In this document: positions 33,867 through 42,829 of the stretch, one piece after another
Layout: every line of letters starts with the position of its first letter
How positions within the stretch are numbered: position 1 is the stretch's first letter
Position numbers and translations under genes: made by a program
Origin: Streptomyces sp. DH24
GTDB taxonomy: Bacteria; Actinomycetota; Actinomycetes; Streptomycetales; Streptomycetaceae
Assembly: GCF_029813775.1 (NCBI RefSeq)
Contig: NZ_JARVKW010000043.1
Coordinates: 1-55,458, forward strand
Reading direction: 5' to 3'
Length of the DNA stretch: 55,458 nt
The notes under the pieces: model-generated
The model's database searches: none
Told to the model about the DNA's origin: nothing
Seen by the model: only the letters and a program-made list of their open reading frames with translations

Positions 33867-35015
33867 ATGGATTCGATACCCCTCGTTCACGCGAGCCTGG
33901 GCGAGCGCGAACTGGCCGCCGTCGCCGAGGTGTTCGCCTCCGGCTGGCCGGCCGGCCAGGGGCCCAGGGGCAAGGCGCTGGAGACCCAGCTGGCCCAGAA
34001 GTACGACGTCGCCGACGCGGTCGCCGTCAGCAACTGCGGCGCCGCGCTCCACCTGGCCATGCTCGCCTTCGGCGTGGGCCCCGGCGACGAGGTGATCGTC
34101 GCCGACTACGGCTTCCCCGCCCCCGCCCAGGCCGCGCTCTACGTCGGCGCCACCCCCGTCTTCGCCGACGTACGCCCCGACACCTACACCGTCGACCCGC
34201 AGGCCGTGGCCGACCTGGTCACCCCGCGCACCGTCGGCATCATCGCCGTGGACACGGTCGGCATGCCCGCCGACTACACCGAACTCCAGGCGATCGCCGA
34301 CCGCCACGACCTGTTCCTCATCGAGGACGCCGCCTGCGCGGTCGGCGCCACCTACCAGGGCCGCCAGGCCGGCGCGCTCGCCGAAGTGGGCTGCCTGTCC
34401 TTCCACGGACGCAAGGGCGCCTCCAGCGGCGAGGGCGGTGCCCTGCTCGCCCGCGACCCGGCGATCGGCAAGGACGCGCGGCTGCGCTCCTCCTTCGGCA
34501 TCGGCAGCATCTTCGACATGGGCAACGTCGTCGGCCTGCCCATCCCGACGTTCACCGAGGTCGGCTACAACTTCAAGCTGTCCGACATCGCCGCGGCCAT
34601 CCTCCAGGTCCAGCTCGGCCGCATCGACGAACTGCTCCGGCGCCGCAGCACCGTCGCCGCCCAGTACGCCGAACTGCTCGGCGACGAGGACCTGCTGACG
34701 CTGCCGCACGTGCCCGAGGACCGCACCCACGCCTGGCAGACCTACATGGTCACCCTGGACCCGGGCGTGGACCGCGCCGCGGTCGCCACCGAGCTGCGCG
34801 GCAAGGGCATCGGCTGCGGACACGGCACGTTCGCGGGCCACATCCAGCCCGTGTTCCAGGCGCGGCAGAAGTGCCCCGTCTCGCTGGACCTCGCCCGGCG
34901 CCAGCTCGCCATCCCCATGCACGCCGAGCTCGGCCAGGACCAGGTCGCACAGGTCGCGCAGGCCCTGCGCGGCGCCGTGCGCGCCCACGCCACGAGCGGC
35001 CGGCGCGCCGCGTAA
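33867..35015 (+). CDS. PLP aminotransferase, DegT/DnrJ/EryC1 family (8-amino-flaviolin type)
   Basis: About 382 residues, fold-type I. VSNCGAALHLAMLAFGVGPG and EVIVADYGFPAPAQAALYVG are typical; the PLP-lysine lies in SFHGRKGASSGEGG, and EDAACAVGATYQGRQ contains the PLP-pyridine Asp. In furaquinocin/naphterpin-type pathways a homologous enzyme transaminates flaviolin at C-8. Two ATGs compete: 33858, with GGAG directly abutting, and 33867, with GGAG 9 bases upstream; I chose the latter. It provides the aryl amine that the CreE/CreD nitrous acid and the next-gene ligase could diazotise. Confidence 0.9.
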   Translation: MDSIPLVHASLGERELAAVAEVFASGWPAGQGPRGKALETQLAQKYDVADAVAVSNCGAALHLAMLAFGVGPGDEVIVADYGFPAPAQAALYVGATPVFADVRPDTYTVDPQAVADLVTPRTVGIIAVDTVGMPADYTELQAIADRHDLFLIEDAACAVGATYQGRQAGALAEVGCLSFHGRKGASSGEGGALLARDPAIGKDARLRSSFGIGSIFDMGNVVGLPIPTFTEVGYNFKLSDIAAAILQVQLGRIDELLRRRSTVAAQYAELLGDEDLLTLPHVPEDRTHAWQTYMVTLDPGVDRAAVATELRGKGIGCGHGTFAGHIQPVFQARQKCPVSLDLARRQLAIPMHAELGQDQVAQVAQALRGAVRAHATSGRRAA

Positions 35016-35078
35016 CCCACGCCGGCACCCGCACGCCACGTCGTCGATCTCGCAGCGTGCACCGAAGGAGACAACCTC

Positions 35079-36665
35079 ATGAAGGGCTCCACAGCCTACA
35101 AATCGATACAGAAGCGCGGTCTGCACATCGGCCTCCTGCCGGAGATGGCCGCGGCCGTGAACCCGTCGACACCGATCACCCTCGACCACGACCTCGACGT
35201 CTTCCCCGACGCCGGCCGACGGCTGACGGTGTCCCAGTACGCCGAGCACGTGGACGACCTGGCGGCCCGCCTGTGGGCGGCCGGAGTCCGGCCCGACGAG
35301 CGCGTCGTCATCTACAAGACGGCCAACGCCGACCACTGGATGCTCGCCGCCGCGATCTCCCGCATCGGCGGCGTCGTCGTCAACCTGTCGCCCGCCCTGG
35401 ACGCCGCGACCGTCGGCGTCCTGCTGCAACGGGTCGGCCTGCCCACCCTGCTCACCGACGGCACCAAGCTCGACGTCCTCGCCGACGTGCCGCTGGCCGA
35501 CCTCACCCGCCGGGTGATCACCTCGGCCGGCGACCGGCCGGGAGCCGTCTGCCTCGCCGACCTCGCCGGCGCGCCCCGCGTCAAGCCGGTCGTCCGGCCC
35601 ATCGACGAGGCCGCCGTCATCACCCACACCTCCGGCACCACCGGCATTCCCAAGCTCGTCGTGCACACACCCCGCACCCAGGGCATCCGCCTCGTACCGC
35701 AGTGGCGGCTGCTGTCGCTGATGCGGAAGAAGGAGACCGTCGCCATCCACGTGCCGTTCGTGCACTCGCGGATGGTCGCGGCGATGTCCCTGGCCCTGCT
35801 GAAGGCCTACCCGGTCCTGCTCATGCGGGAGACGGACCCCGCCGACGTCGCCGAACACTTCCTCCGGCACCGCCCCGCCCTCGTCGAGGCGCTGCCCAAC
35901 TCACTGATGGAGTGGGAGGGACTGGCCGAGGACCCGCGCGCGCCGTTCGGATCGGTGAAGGTCTTCAGCAGCACCTTCGACGCGATCCACCCCGGCACCA
36001 TGAGCAAGCTCCTCAAGGCGTCCCACCGCCGCGGCGCGCTGTTCTTCCAGATCTACGGGCAGAGCGAGGTCGGCCCCGCCGTCGGCCGCGCCTACTTCCG
36101 CCGCTCCGCCCACAAGGCGAACGGCCGCTGCGTCGGCTGGGCCATGCCCAACGGCGCCGCGCGCGTCCGCGTGGTGAGCCGGGACGGCAACCCGCCGTCC
36201 GAGCAGAACCCCGGCTTCATCGAGGTCGCCTGGGACGGCCTGGCCAAGACCTACTACGGCGAGCAGGACCGCTACGACATCAACCGCGACGGCGACTGGT
36301 GGCGCACCGGCGACGTCGGCTACCGGACCAGGTTCGGCTGCCTGCACATGCTCGACCGCGAGGTCGACATGATCCCCGGCGTACGCAGCTCCCTGGAGAT
36401 CGAGGACGTCGTCCTGAGCCAACTGGACGAGCTGACCGAACTCGTCGTCGTGCAGGGCCCGGACTCCCAGCCCGTCCCGGTGGTCTGCACCGCCGACGAC
36501 AAGCCGCTGGACCTGAAGCGCTGGCGCACCGCCGCCGCCGGCTTCCCCCAGCTCGGCGACCCCGTCCAGATCCCCAACGCCGAACTGCCCCGGACAGCCA
36601 CCCTGAAGGTGCAGCGCCTCGCGCTGGCCCGCCGTTTCCAGGAGCGGTTCGAGCAGCAGGCATGA
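35079..36665 (+). CDS. AMP-forming acyl-CoA-synthetase-like ligase (candidate diazotase)
   Basis: A 528-residue ANL-superfamily enzyme. AVITHTSGTTGIPKLVVHTP is the P-loop (about residue 190), YGQSEVGPAVGRAYFR the adenine loop, WWRTGDVGYRTRFGCLHMLD the A7/A8 hinge, and AELPRTATLKVQRLALARRF carries the C-terminal catalytic Lys. No carboxylate substrate is obvious in a THN pathway. Precedent: the CreM ligase uses ATP and nitrite to diazotise an aromatic amine, and Fur6-like ligases occur in THN meroterpenoid clusters. With CreE/CreD homologues in the same window, diazotisation is the best guess; CoA ligation remains possible. ATG 35079 follows GAAGGAGA. Confidence 0.88.
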   Translation: MKGSTAYKSIQKRGLHIGLLPEMAAAVNPSTPITLDHDLDVFPDAGRRLTVSQYAEHVDDLAARLWAAGVRPDERVVIYKTANADHWMLAAAISRIGGVVVNLSPALDAATVGVLLQRVGLPTLLTDGTKLDVLADVPLADLTRRVITSAGDRPGAVCLADLAGAPRVKPVVRPIDEAAVITHTSGTTGIPKLVVHTPRTQGIRLVPQWRLLSLMRKKETVAIHVPFVHSRMVAAMSLALLKAYPVLLMRETDPADVAEHFLRHRPALVEALPNSLMEWEGLAEDPRAPFGSVKVFSSTFDAIHPGTMSKLLKASHRRGALFFQIYGQSEVGPAVGRAYFRRSAHKANGRCVGWAMPNGAARVRVVSRDGNPPSEQNPGFIEVAWDGLAKTYYGEQDRYDINRDGDWWRTGDVGYRTRFGCLHMLDREVDMIPGVRSSLEIEDVVLSQLDELTELVVVQGPDSQPVPVVCTADDKPLDLKRWRTAAAGFPQLGDPVQIPNAELPRTATLKVQRLALARRFQERFEQQA

Positions 36666-36752
36666 CACCGGCCCCGCGCCGACCGAGAACGACGCGAACG
36701 CTGAACACCGCTGCTCATTCAACGCTCCCACACGCAACCCAAGGAGATCACG

Positions 36753-37406
36753 GTGACCACGCTGATGCTACTGCCGGACGGAATGCGCCGATGGTCCCAG
36801 GCGCACGGCGTCTCCCTCGACGACGGCTACGCGGCGATGGGGGACAAGCTCATCGAGTTCATGGGCTGGGCCAAGGAGGCCGGTGTCACGACCCTCTACA
36901 TCACGGCCTCCTCCGCCGCGAACCACAGCCGTCCCGAGGCCGCGGTGACCACGTTCATGAACGCGTTCAACGACGTGGTGCGGCGCGTCTACGACACCTG
37001 CCGGTTCGACTTCTCCGGGTCCCTCGACCTGGTGGACGCCCCGTACCTGGCCGAACTGGAGGAACTGCGCGACAAGTCGGACAAGGACGCGGACTTCACC
37101 CTGCACTACATCCTGGGGATGTCCCTCACGCACGAGGTCATCGGCATCTTCAACAAGCTCAACGGCAAGATCCCGGAGATGACCGAGGAGATCCTGCTCG
37201 AGAACGCGTACGTCCCGACCCACGTCGACTACCTCATCCGCACCGGCGGCGCGATCCGTATGTCGTCGTTCTTCCCGCTGATGTCTCCGTACGCCGAACT
37301 GCACTTCTCCCCGTGCCTGTTCCCCGACATGACGCGAGCCGACTTCGACGCCGCCCTCGCGGACCTCGGCGCGCGTGAGCGGCGCTTCGGCGGCTATCCG
37401 GCCTGA
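36753..37406 (+). CDS. cyclolavandulyl-diphosphate-synthase-like cis-prenyltransferase
   Basis: A 217-residue small cis-prenyltransferase (Z-isoprenyl synthase fold). The N-terminal MTTLMLLPDGMRRWSQAHGV matches my memory of CLDS from Streptomyces sp. CL190 over nearly its full length, as do GMSLTHEVIGIFNKLNGKIP and RMSSFFPLMSPYAELHF. LLPDGMRRW replaces the MDGNGRWA of undecaprenyl synthases and keeps the metal-binding Asp. CLDS joins two DMAPP and cyclises to a branched C10 diphosphate; the merochlorin homologue makes a branched C15. The GTG start has AAGGAG 6 bases upstream. It ends the core operon, followed by a strong terminator. Product chain length cannot be read from sequence. Confidence 0.88.
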   Translation: MTTLMLLPDGMRRWSQAHGVSLDDGYAAMGDKLIEFMGWAKEAGVTTLYITASSAANHSRPEAAVTTFMNAFNDVVRRVYDTCRFDFSGSLDLVDAPYLAELEELRDKSDKDADFTLHYILGMSLTHEVIGIFNKLNGKIPEMTEEILLENAYVPTHVDYLIRTGGAIRMSSFFPLMSPYAELHFSPCLFPDMTRADFDAALADLGARERRFGGYPA

Positions 37407-37434
37407 GCCCTAGGCACTGACCGGACGGACACCC

Positions 37435-37486
37435 GGGGAACCCCGGTGACGCGCTGACAGCGGTCACCGGGGTTCCCCCCTTTTTT
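37435..37486 (+). terminator. rho-independent terminator of the core operon
   Basis: GGGGAACCCCGGTGAC (37435-37450) pairs perfectly with 37463-37478, followed by T6. It has a complete stem and T-run and closes the THN-synthase to cis-prenyltransferase operon. Confidence 0.93.
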
Positions 37487-37556
37487 CGGCTTTCCCGACG
37501 ACAGACGTCCCTCAGCCGCCCCGGACCGGATCCCCACCCACGGAGACCCCATCGCC

Positions 37557-38828
37557 ATGGACACCCACCAGACCACGTCACTTCTCTTCGGCCTCGCCGC
37601 CATCGTGCTCCTGGCGCGCGTACTGGGCGCGCTGGCCCGGCGGTTGAACCAGCCGGCGGTGATCGGTGAAGTCCTCGCCGGCATCGCGCTGGGACCGACC
37701 CTGTTCCACGGGGCGGTCTCCGACGCCCTGTTCCCGGGTGACATCCGGCCCCTGCTCAGCGCCCTGGCCGCGGTCGGCGTCGTCGTGTTCATGTTCCTCG
37801 TCGGCCTGGAGTGGGACGCCGGGATGATCCGCGGCAGCGGAAGCCTCGCCGCCACCGTGTCGTTCAGCTCCATCGTGCTGCCGTTCGGCCTCGGCATGGC
37901 CCTCGCGCTGTACCTGATGGACGACTACGGCACCAGCGACGAGACCGGGTTCATGCTGTTCATGGGCATCGCCATGTCCATCACGGCGTTCCCCGTCCTG
38001 GCCCGCATCCTCACCGACCGGGGCATGACACGCACCCCGCTCGGCGTGGTCGCCCTGGCCTGCGCCTCCATCGACGACGTCCTCGCCTGGTCCCTGCTCG
38101 CCGCCGTCGTCGCCGTCAGCGGCTCGGCCGGCCCCGAACAGTGGCGCATCCTGCTCGCCGTCCCGTACCTGCTGGGCATGCTCTTCGTCGTACGCCCCCT
38201 GCTCCGGCGCTACGTCGCGCGGCGGCCCCACCTCCAGCTCACCCCGACCCTGTTCGCGAGCGTCCTGATCGGCCTGCTGCTGTCCGCCGCCGTCACCGAA
38301 TGGGTGGGCCTGCACTACATCTTCGGCGCGTTCCTCTTCGGCGTGATCCTCCCGCGCACCGGCACCGAGCAGTTCCGCAACGACATGCAGGGCCGCCTGT
38401 GCCACCTGACCGGCACCCTGCTGCTGCCGGTGTTCTTCCTCGTCGCCGGCCTCAAGGTCGACCTGTCCGGGCTGGACGCGGCCGGACTGGGCGCACTGGG
38501 CCTGATCCTGCTCGTCGCCGTCGGCGGCAAGTTCCTCGGCGCGTTCGGCGCCGCCCGGCTGAACCGCATGCCGGTGCGGCAGTCCGCCGCGCTCGCCACG
38601 CTGATGAACACCCGCGGCCTGACCGAACTCATCGTCCTCAACGTGGGACTGCAACTGGGCTTCCTCGGCCGGGACCTGTACTCCCTCATGGTCGTCATGG
38701 CCGTGGTCACGACCGCGATGGCGGGCCCGCTGCTGAGCCGGCTCATGAACCACGGTCAGGACCACGACGCCCCCCGGCCGAACAGCGTGGCCGAGACCCC
38801 CACGGAAACCGCGCGCACCAGCGTCTGA
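37557..38828 (+). CDS. CPA2-family Na+/H+ (K+/H+) antiporter
   Basis: A 423-residue protein with about 12 membrane segments. RLNQPAVIGEVLAGIALGP is the CPA2/Kef N-terminal signature, ALACASIDDVLAWSLLAAVV holds the ion-binding Asp pair, and NTRGLTELIVLNVGLQLG is the conserved C-terminal helix. ATG 37557 has GGAGA upstream. No regulatory RCK/TrkA domain. Antiporters of this kind recur in THN meroterpenoid clusters and may handle export-linked pH balance or self-protection; role in this pathway is inference. Confidence 0.9.
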   Translation: MDTHQTTSLLFGLAAIVLLARVLGALARRLNQPAVIGEVLAGIALGPTLFHGAVSDALFPGDIRPLLSALAAVGVVVFMFLVGLEWDAGMIRGSGSLAATVSFSSIVLPFGLGMALALYLMDDYGTSDETGFMLFMGIAMSITAFPVLARILTDRGMTRTPLGVVALACASIDDVLAWSLLAAVVAVSGSAGPEQWRILLAVPYLLGMLFVVRPLLRRYVARRPHLQLTPTLFASVLIGLLLSAAVTEWVGLHYIFGAFLFGVILPRTGTEQFRNDMQGRLCHLTGTLLLPVFFLVAGLKVDLSGLDAAGLGALGLILLVAVGGKFLGAFGAARLNRMPVRQSAALATLMNTRGLTELIVLNVGLQLGFLGRDLYSLMVVMAVVTTAMAGPLLSRLMNHGQDHDAPRPNSVAETPTETARTSV

Positions 38829-38960
38829 CGATTCCCCGAACCCCGTCACCGTCACCGTCACAGTCCAGCGGATCTCAAGCGGCCCCCCGCTACCTTCGAG
38901 GAGCGACGGAGTGCGGGATTCCTGTGGGATCAACGGCTGACGCACAACCCTGGAGTTCTG

Positions 38961-39881
38961 ATGTCCCAAGGCACCGAGGCAGAAAAGCTGTACGCAGCCA
39001 TCGAGGAAACCTCTCGACTGGTGGGTGCATCCTTCTCGCGTGACCAGGTCTGGCCCGTTCTGGACGCATTCCGCGACGCACTGCTCACGGACGGCGCGAT
39101 CATTTTCAGCGCACAGATCAACGCCGGCCAGGTGGGCGAACTCGAATACACCGTCCAGGTCTCCCCCGGGGCCGAGGGCCCCTACACCCGGGCCCTGGCC
39201 GGCGGCTTCCTCCAGCCGACGGACCACCCCGTCGGGAGCCTGCTCACGGACCTCCAGACCCGCGTCCAGATCGACGACTACTTCATCGACTGCGACATCA
39301 CCAACGGCTTCAAAAAGGTGTACGCGCAGTTCCCCCGCAGCCTCCAGAAGGTCTCACAACTCGCCGACATCCCGTCCATGCCGCGCTCGGTCGCCGACAA
39401 CGCCGACCTCTTCGCGCGCCACGGCCTGGAAGAAGTGGCCCTGGTCGGAATCAACTACCAGCGCCCATCCGTGAACCTCTACTTCCAGCTGCCCGCCGCC
39501 GTCGCCGGCCGCCTCGACCCCGAGACGATCCGGTCCCTGCTGCGCGACATGGGACTGCCGGACCCGGACGAGCGGATGCTCGCCTACGCCTCCAAGGCAT
39601 ACCGGGTGTACGCGACCCTCACCTGGGACTCCCCGGAAATCCACCGGATCTCGTTCGCGCCCATGCCGTCCCCCGGCCTGGACCTCACGGCACTTCCCGC
39701 CCGGCTCGACCCGGAACTCGTGGAATTCCTCAAGACCTCCCCCTACACGTACGCCGGTGAGCGCGTCAACGCCTCGGCGGCCAAGTGGTCGTCCGCCGGC
39801 GAACACCTCGACCTCGCGGTGTACCACCAGATCCCCCCTCGCCTGCTGCAGGTGTTCACGGCGAACGCCGCAGCGGCCTGA
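38961..39881 (+). CDS. ABBA aromatic prenyltransferase 1 (NphB/CloQ family)
   Basis: A 306-residue soluble prenyltransferase with no DDxxD motif. LYAAIEETSRLVGASFSRD, GFKKVYAQFPRSLQKVSQLA and LTWDSPEIHRISFAP are NphB-family landmarks. The residue aligned with the NphB Mg-binding Asp62 (in LDFSI) appears to be Glu here (GELEYTVQV), which hints at Mg-independent catalysis or altered diphosphate binding. It would attach an allylic chain to the naphthalene core. RBS for ATG 38961 is weak (no clear GGAGG). It precedes an MFS exporter by 65 bp and has a paralogue at 44373-45308. Confidence 0.93.
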   Translation: MSQGTEAEKLYAAIEETSRLVGASFSRDQVWPVLDAFRDALLTDGAIIFSAQINAGQVGELEYTVQVSPGAEGPYTRALAGGFLQPTDHPVGSLLTDLQTRVQIDDYFIDCDITNGFKKVYAQFPRSLQKVSQLADIPSMPRSVADNADLFARHGLEEVALVGINYQRPSVNLYFQLPAAVAGRLDPETIRSLLRDMGLPDPDERMLAYASKAYRVYATLTWDSPEIHRISFAPMPSPGLDLTALPARLDPELVEFLKTSPYTYAGERVNASAAKWSSAGEHLDLAVYHQIPPRLLQVFTANAAAA

Positions 39882-39946
39882 CGTCCGTCCCGTCGACGGG
39901 ACGGCGCCTCACGCCCGTTCGTCGGAACATGAACAAGGAGATGATC

Positions 39947-41467
39947 ATGGCAACAGAGAGCGCAGCCGCCGCGGCTGGGCCGAGCCCGGGGGCGGGCGCG
40001 GACGCGAAGCGGCGCTGGCTGATCGGAGCCCTGATCTGCACCGCGTACCTCATGATCGGCCTCGACCTGACCGTCATGAACGTCGCGCTTCCCTCGGCAC
40101 AGGAGTCACTGGACTTCGGCAACTCCGACCGGCAGTGGGTCGTCACCGCCTACGCGCTGCCCTTCGGCGGTCTGATGCTGTTCTGCGGGCGGCTGTCCGA
40201 CCTCATCGGCCGCAAGCAGACCTTCCTCATCGGCCTGCTCGGCTTCGCGGTCGCCTCCGCCATCGGCGGCGCCGCGACCAACTTCGAGATGCTGGTCACG
40301 GCCCGCGCCCTGCAGGGCGCCTTCGCCGCACTGCTGTCGCCGGTCTGCATGGCCCTGCTGACCACCACGTTCACCGACCCCAAGGAACGCGCCAAGGCCT
40401 TCGGCATCTTCAGCGGCGTCGTCGCCAGCGGCTCGGGCCTCGGCCTGATCATCGGCGGCGCGCTGACCTCCGGCCTGAACTGGCGCTGGTGCATGTACAT
40501 CAACCTGTTCCTCGCCGGCATCGCCCTCTTCGGCGGCCTCGCGCTGCTGCAGAAGCAGCCCAGGGCCGACGTCCGCATGGACATCCCGGGTGTACTGCTC
40601 GCCTCCGGCGGCATGTTCGCCGTCGTCCTCGGCTTCTCCAACGCCCACAACGGCTGGGGCGAGGCCTCCACATGGGGCTTCATCGCCCTCGGCGCCGTAC
40701 TCCTGATCGCCTTCTCGGCCTGGCAGACCCGCGCCGCGCACCCCCTGCTGCCGCCCCGCGTCGTACTCGACCGCACCCGCGGCGCCGCCTACTTCACCGT
40801 GCTGCTCGTCGGCGCCGGCCTGTTCGGCATCCTGCTGTTCCTCGTCTACTACATGCAGACCAACCTGGGCTACTCGGCGATCAAGTCGGGCTGCGCCCTG
40901 CTGCCGATGATCGCGCTCACCCCCGTGGGCACCAGCGTCGGCGCGATCAAGCTGCTGCCCAAGGTCGGCCCCCGGCCGCTGATCGCCGGCGGTCTGCTCG
41001 TCACCGCCATCGGCATGGCCCTGCTCACCCGCATCGACGCGGACTCCGGCTACGCCACCCACCTGCTCGGCCCGCTCGTGCTGGTCGGCCTCGGCATGGG
41101 CCTCATCTACGGCGCGGCCCTGAGCGCCGGCACCTTCGGCGTGGCACCGCAGGAGGCGGGCATCGCCTCCGCCGTCATCAGCACCGGCCAGCAGCTCGGC
41201 GGTGCCGTCGGTGCCGCCCTGCTCAACACGATCGCCGCCACCGCCGCCACCGACTGGCTCGACAGCCACGTACAGGGCAAGCCGACGGCGGAGCAGCTCG
41301 GCCTCGCCTCGATCCACGGCGACGTCACGGTGTTCTGGTGGTGCACCGCGATCTTCGCCGTCGGCGCGGTCGTCGCCGCACTGCTGCTGCGCGGCGGCCC
41401 GCTGGCCGCGCCGGCCGAGGCGCCCGCCCAGAAGCCGTCGCAGGACGCCGAACCGGCGCGTTCCTGA
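39947..41467 (+). CDS. MFS drug exporter, DHA2 (14-helix) type
   Basis: A 506-residue EmrB/QacA-type exporter. GLDLTVMNVALPSAQ in helix 1, GRLSDLIGRKQTFLIG between helices 2 and 3 and VVASGSGLGLIIGGALT (motif C) show antiport. ATG 39947 has AAGGAG 6 bases upstream. It directly follows prenyltransferase 1, so product export is likely. A second DHA2-type exporter with its own TetR lies at 51970-53520. Confidence 0.92.
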   Translation: MATESAAAAAGPSPGAGADAKRRWLIGALICTAYLMIGLDLTVMNVALPSAQESLDFGNSDRQWVVTAYALPFGGLMLFCGRLSDLIGRKQTFLIGLLGFAVASAIGGAATNFEMLVTARALQGAFAALLSPVCMALLTTTFTDPKERAKAFGIFSGVVASGSGLGLIIGGALTSGLNWRWCMYINLFLAGIALFGGLALLQKQPRADVRMDIPGVLLASGGMFAVVLGFSNAHNGWGEASTWGFIALGAVLLIAFSAWQTRAAHPLLPPRVVLDRTRGAAYFTVLLVGAGLFGILLFLVYYMQTNLGYSAIKSGCALLPMIALTPVGTSVGAIKLLPKVGPRPLIAGGLLVTAIGMALLTRIDADSGYATHLLGPLVLVGLGMGLIYGAALSAGTFGVAPQEAGIASAVISTGQQLGGAVGAALLNTIAATAATDWLDSHVQGKPTAEQLGLASIHGDVTVFWWCTAIFAVGAVVAALLLRGGPLAAPAEAPAQKPSQDAEPARS

Positions 41468-41496
41468 CCATCCGTCGAAGGACCCACGGGTCCACC

Positions 41497-41537
41497 GGCC
41501 GGCGCCGCCCGGGGAACACCCCCGGACGGCGCCGGCC
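41497..41537 (+). terminator. GC-rich hairpin terminator after DHA2 exporter
   Basis: GGCCGGCGCCGCCCGGGG and CCCCGGACGGCGCCGGCC form a stem with one mismatch around AACACC, followed by GCTTTCG. Confidence 0.7.
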
Positions 41538-41658
41538 GCTTTCGTCGTTCCCTTCGTTTTCCACTCCAGCCGCGCCCGAACTCCCGCCGCAAACCAGGGA
41601 CTTGGACGACGCGGCCTCCGGGGTGGAACTCGGCGGGAGATTGCTGTCCGTCCCGGAG

Positions 41659-41672
41659 GCTTGGAACCAAGC
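41659..41672. repeat. short perfect palindrome upstream of ECF sigma gene
   Basis: GCTTGGAACCAAGC lies 24 bp before the GTG of the sigma-factor gene. It may be a regulator half-site pair; no other copy was noticed. Confidence 0.35.
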
Positions 41673-41695
41673 TCGGGCTCGAGGAAGGGCTTGCG

Positions 41696-42619
41696 GTGAG
41701 CCGGATCGAAGAGTTCGAAGAGTTTCGGCCCCTGCTGTTCTCGATCGCCTACCGGATACTGGGAAGCGTGAGCGAGGCCGAGGAAGCGGTCCAGGAGACC
41801 TGGCTGCGCTTCGAAGCCTCCCCGGCCCGGCCGGGGCCGACCAAGTCCTTCCTCTCGGCCGTGGTGACCCGCGTCTCGATCGACGTGCTGCGTTCCGCCC
41901 GCGTCCGCCGCGAGGAGTACGTCGGCCCGTGGCTGCCCGAACCGCTGCTCAGCGACCCCTACGACGATCCCGCGCGCGCCGCCGAGCTGGCCGACTCGGT
42001 GTCCATGGCGGCCCTGGTCCTGCTCGAACGGCTCAGCCCTCTGGAGCGGGCGGTGTTCGTCCTGCGCGAGGTGTTCGCCTTCGACTTCCCGGCGATCGCG
42101 TCGGCGGTGGGCCGTTCGGAGAACGCGTGCCGCCAGCTCGTCGTACGCGCGCGCCGCCACATGGCCTCCGGCCGCCCCCGCTACGAGGCCGACCGCCGCG
42201 AGCGGGACGAACTCGCCGAGCGGTTCTTCTTCGCCCTGCGCGAGGGCGACGTCGACGGCCTGCGGGAACTGCTCGCCGCGGACGCGCAGATGATCGGGGA
42301 CGGCGGCGGCAAGACCCCGCAGCTCGCCAGGGCCGTCAGCGGCGCCGCCAACGTGGCCCGCCTGCTCACCTCGCTCCTGCCCCTGCTCGCACGGGTGGAC
42401 GTGACGCTGGAGCCGTGCCAGGTCAACGGCCAGCCCGGCGCGATCTTCCGCGACCGGGAGCACCGGGTGCTCAACACCTGGACTCTCGACGTACTCGACG
42501 GCCGGGTCCAGACGGTCCGCTCGGTGACCAACCCCGACAAGCTCGGCCACCTGGGCCCGGTGGCGGACGCCTGGGCGCTCAGCCGCGAGGCCAAACAGGC
42601 CCGCCGCTGCGCGGACTGA
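41696..42619 (+). CDS. ECF41-type sigma factor with SnoaL-like C-terminal domain
   Basis: A 307-residue ECF sigma factor. Region 2 is RPLLFSIAYRILGSVSEAEEAVQETW, region 4 is RLSPLERAVFVLREVFAFDFPAI with HTH to RSENACRQLVVRARRHM, and residues 170-290 form the SnoaL-like domain (ERFFFALREGDVDGLRELLA) ending in NPDKLGHLG. The NPDKL motif is the family's regulatory tail, replacing a separate anti-sigma factor. GTG 41696 has GAGGAAGGG upstream. The first ten codons and upstream 20 bases are nearly repeated at 47872, where a shortened paralogue lies. Confidence 0.92.
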   Translation: MSRIEEFEEFRPLLFSIAYRILGSVSEAEEAVQETWLRFEASPARPGPTKSFLSAVVTRVSIDVLRSARVRREEYVGPWLPEPLLSDPYDDPARAAELADSVSMAALVLLERLSPLERAVFVLREVFAFDFPAIASAVGRSENACRQLVVRARRHMASGRPRYEADRRERDELAERFFFALREGDVDGLRELLAADAQMIGDGGGKTPQLARAVSGAANVARLLTSLLPLLARVDVTLEPCQVNGQPGAIFRDREHRVLNTWTLDVLDGRVQTVRSVTNPDKLGHLGPVADAWALSREAKQARRCAD

Positions 42620-42715
42620 CGTCCCCGCCGTCCCGCCGTCCCGGCGAACACCCCTTTGCGCGCGGCCCTCCGGCCTTTGCGCGCGGACCCCCTGAGCCGC
42701 ACGCCGACGCACTGA

Positions 42716-42800
42716 CGCGTCCGCACGCCGCGTGCCTGCGCGGGCGTGGCTGCGTGTCTGCGCGGGCGTGCCTGCGCGTCTGCGCGTCTGCGCGTCTTCA
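42716..42800 (+). repeat. tandem CTGCGCG(T/G) repeat tract
   Basis: Alternating units such as GCGTGCCTGCGCGG and GCGCGTCT repeat through this intergenic stretch, 30 bp before the MFS gene. Likely slippage-prone; no coding or clear binding function. Confidence 0.65.
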
Positions 42801-42829
42801 ACGTAACTTCGCACGGAAAGGGTCCGTCC

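Noticed and set aside
36753..37406. Housekeeping undecaprenyl diphosphate synthase
   Set aside because: Only 217 residues, LLPDGMRRW in place of MDGNGRWA, and near full-length likeness to CLDS in a biosynthetic operon.
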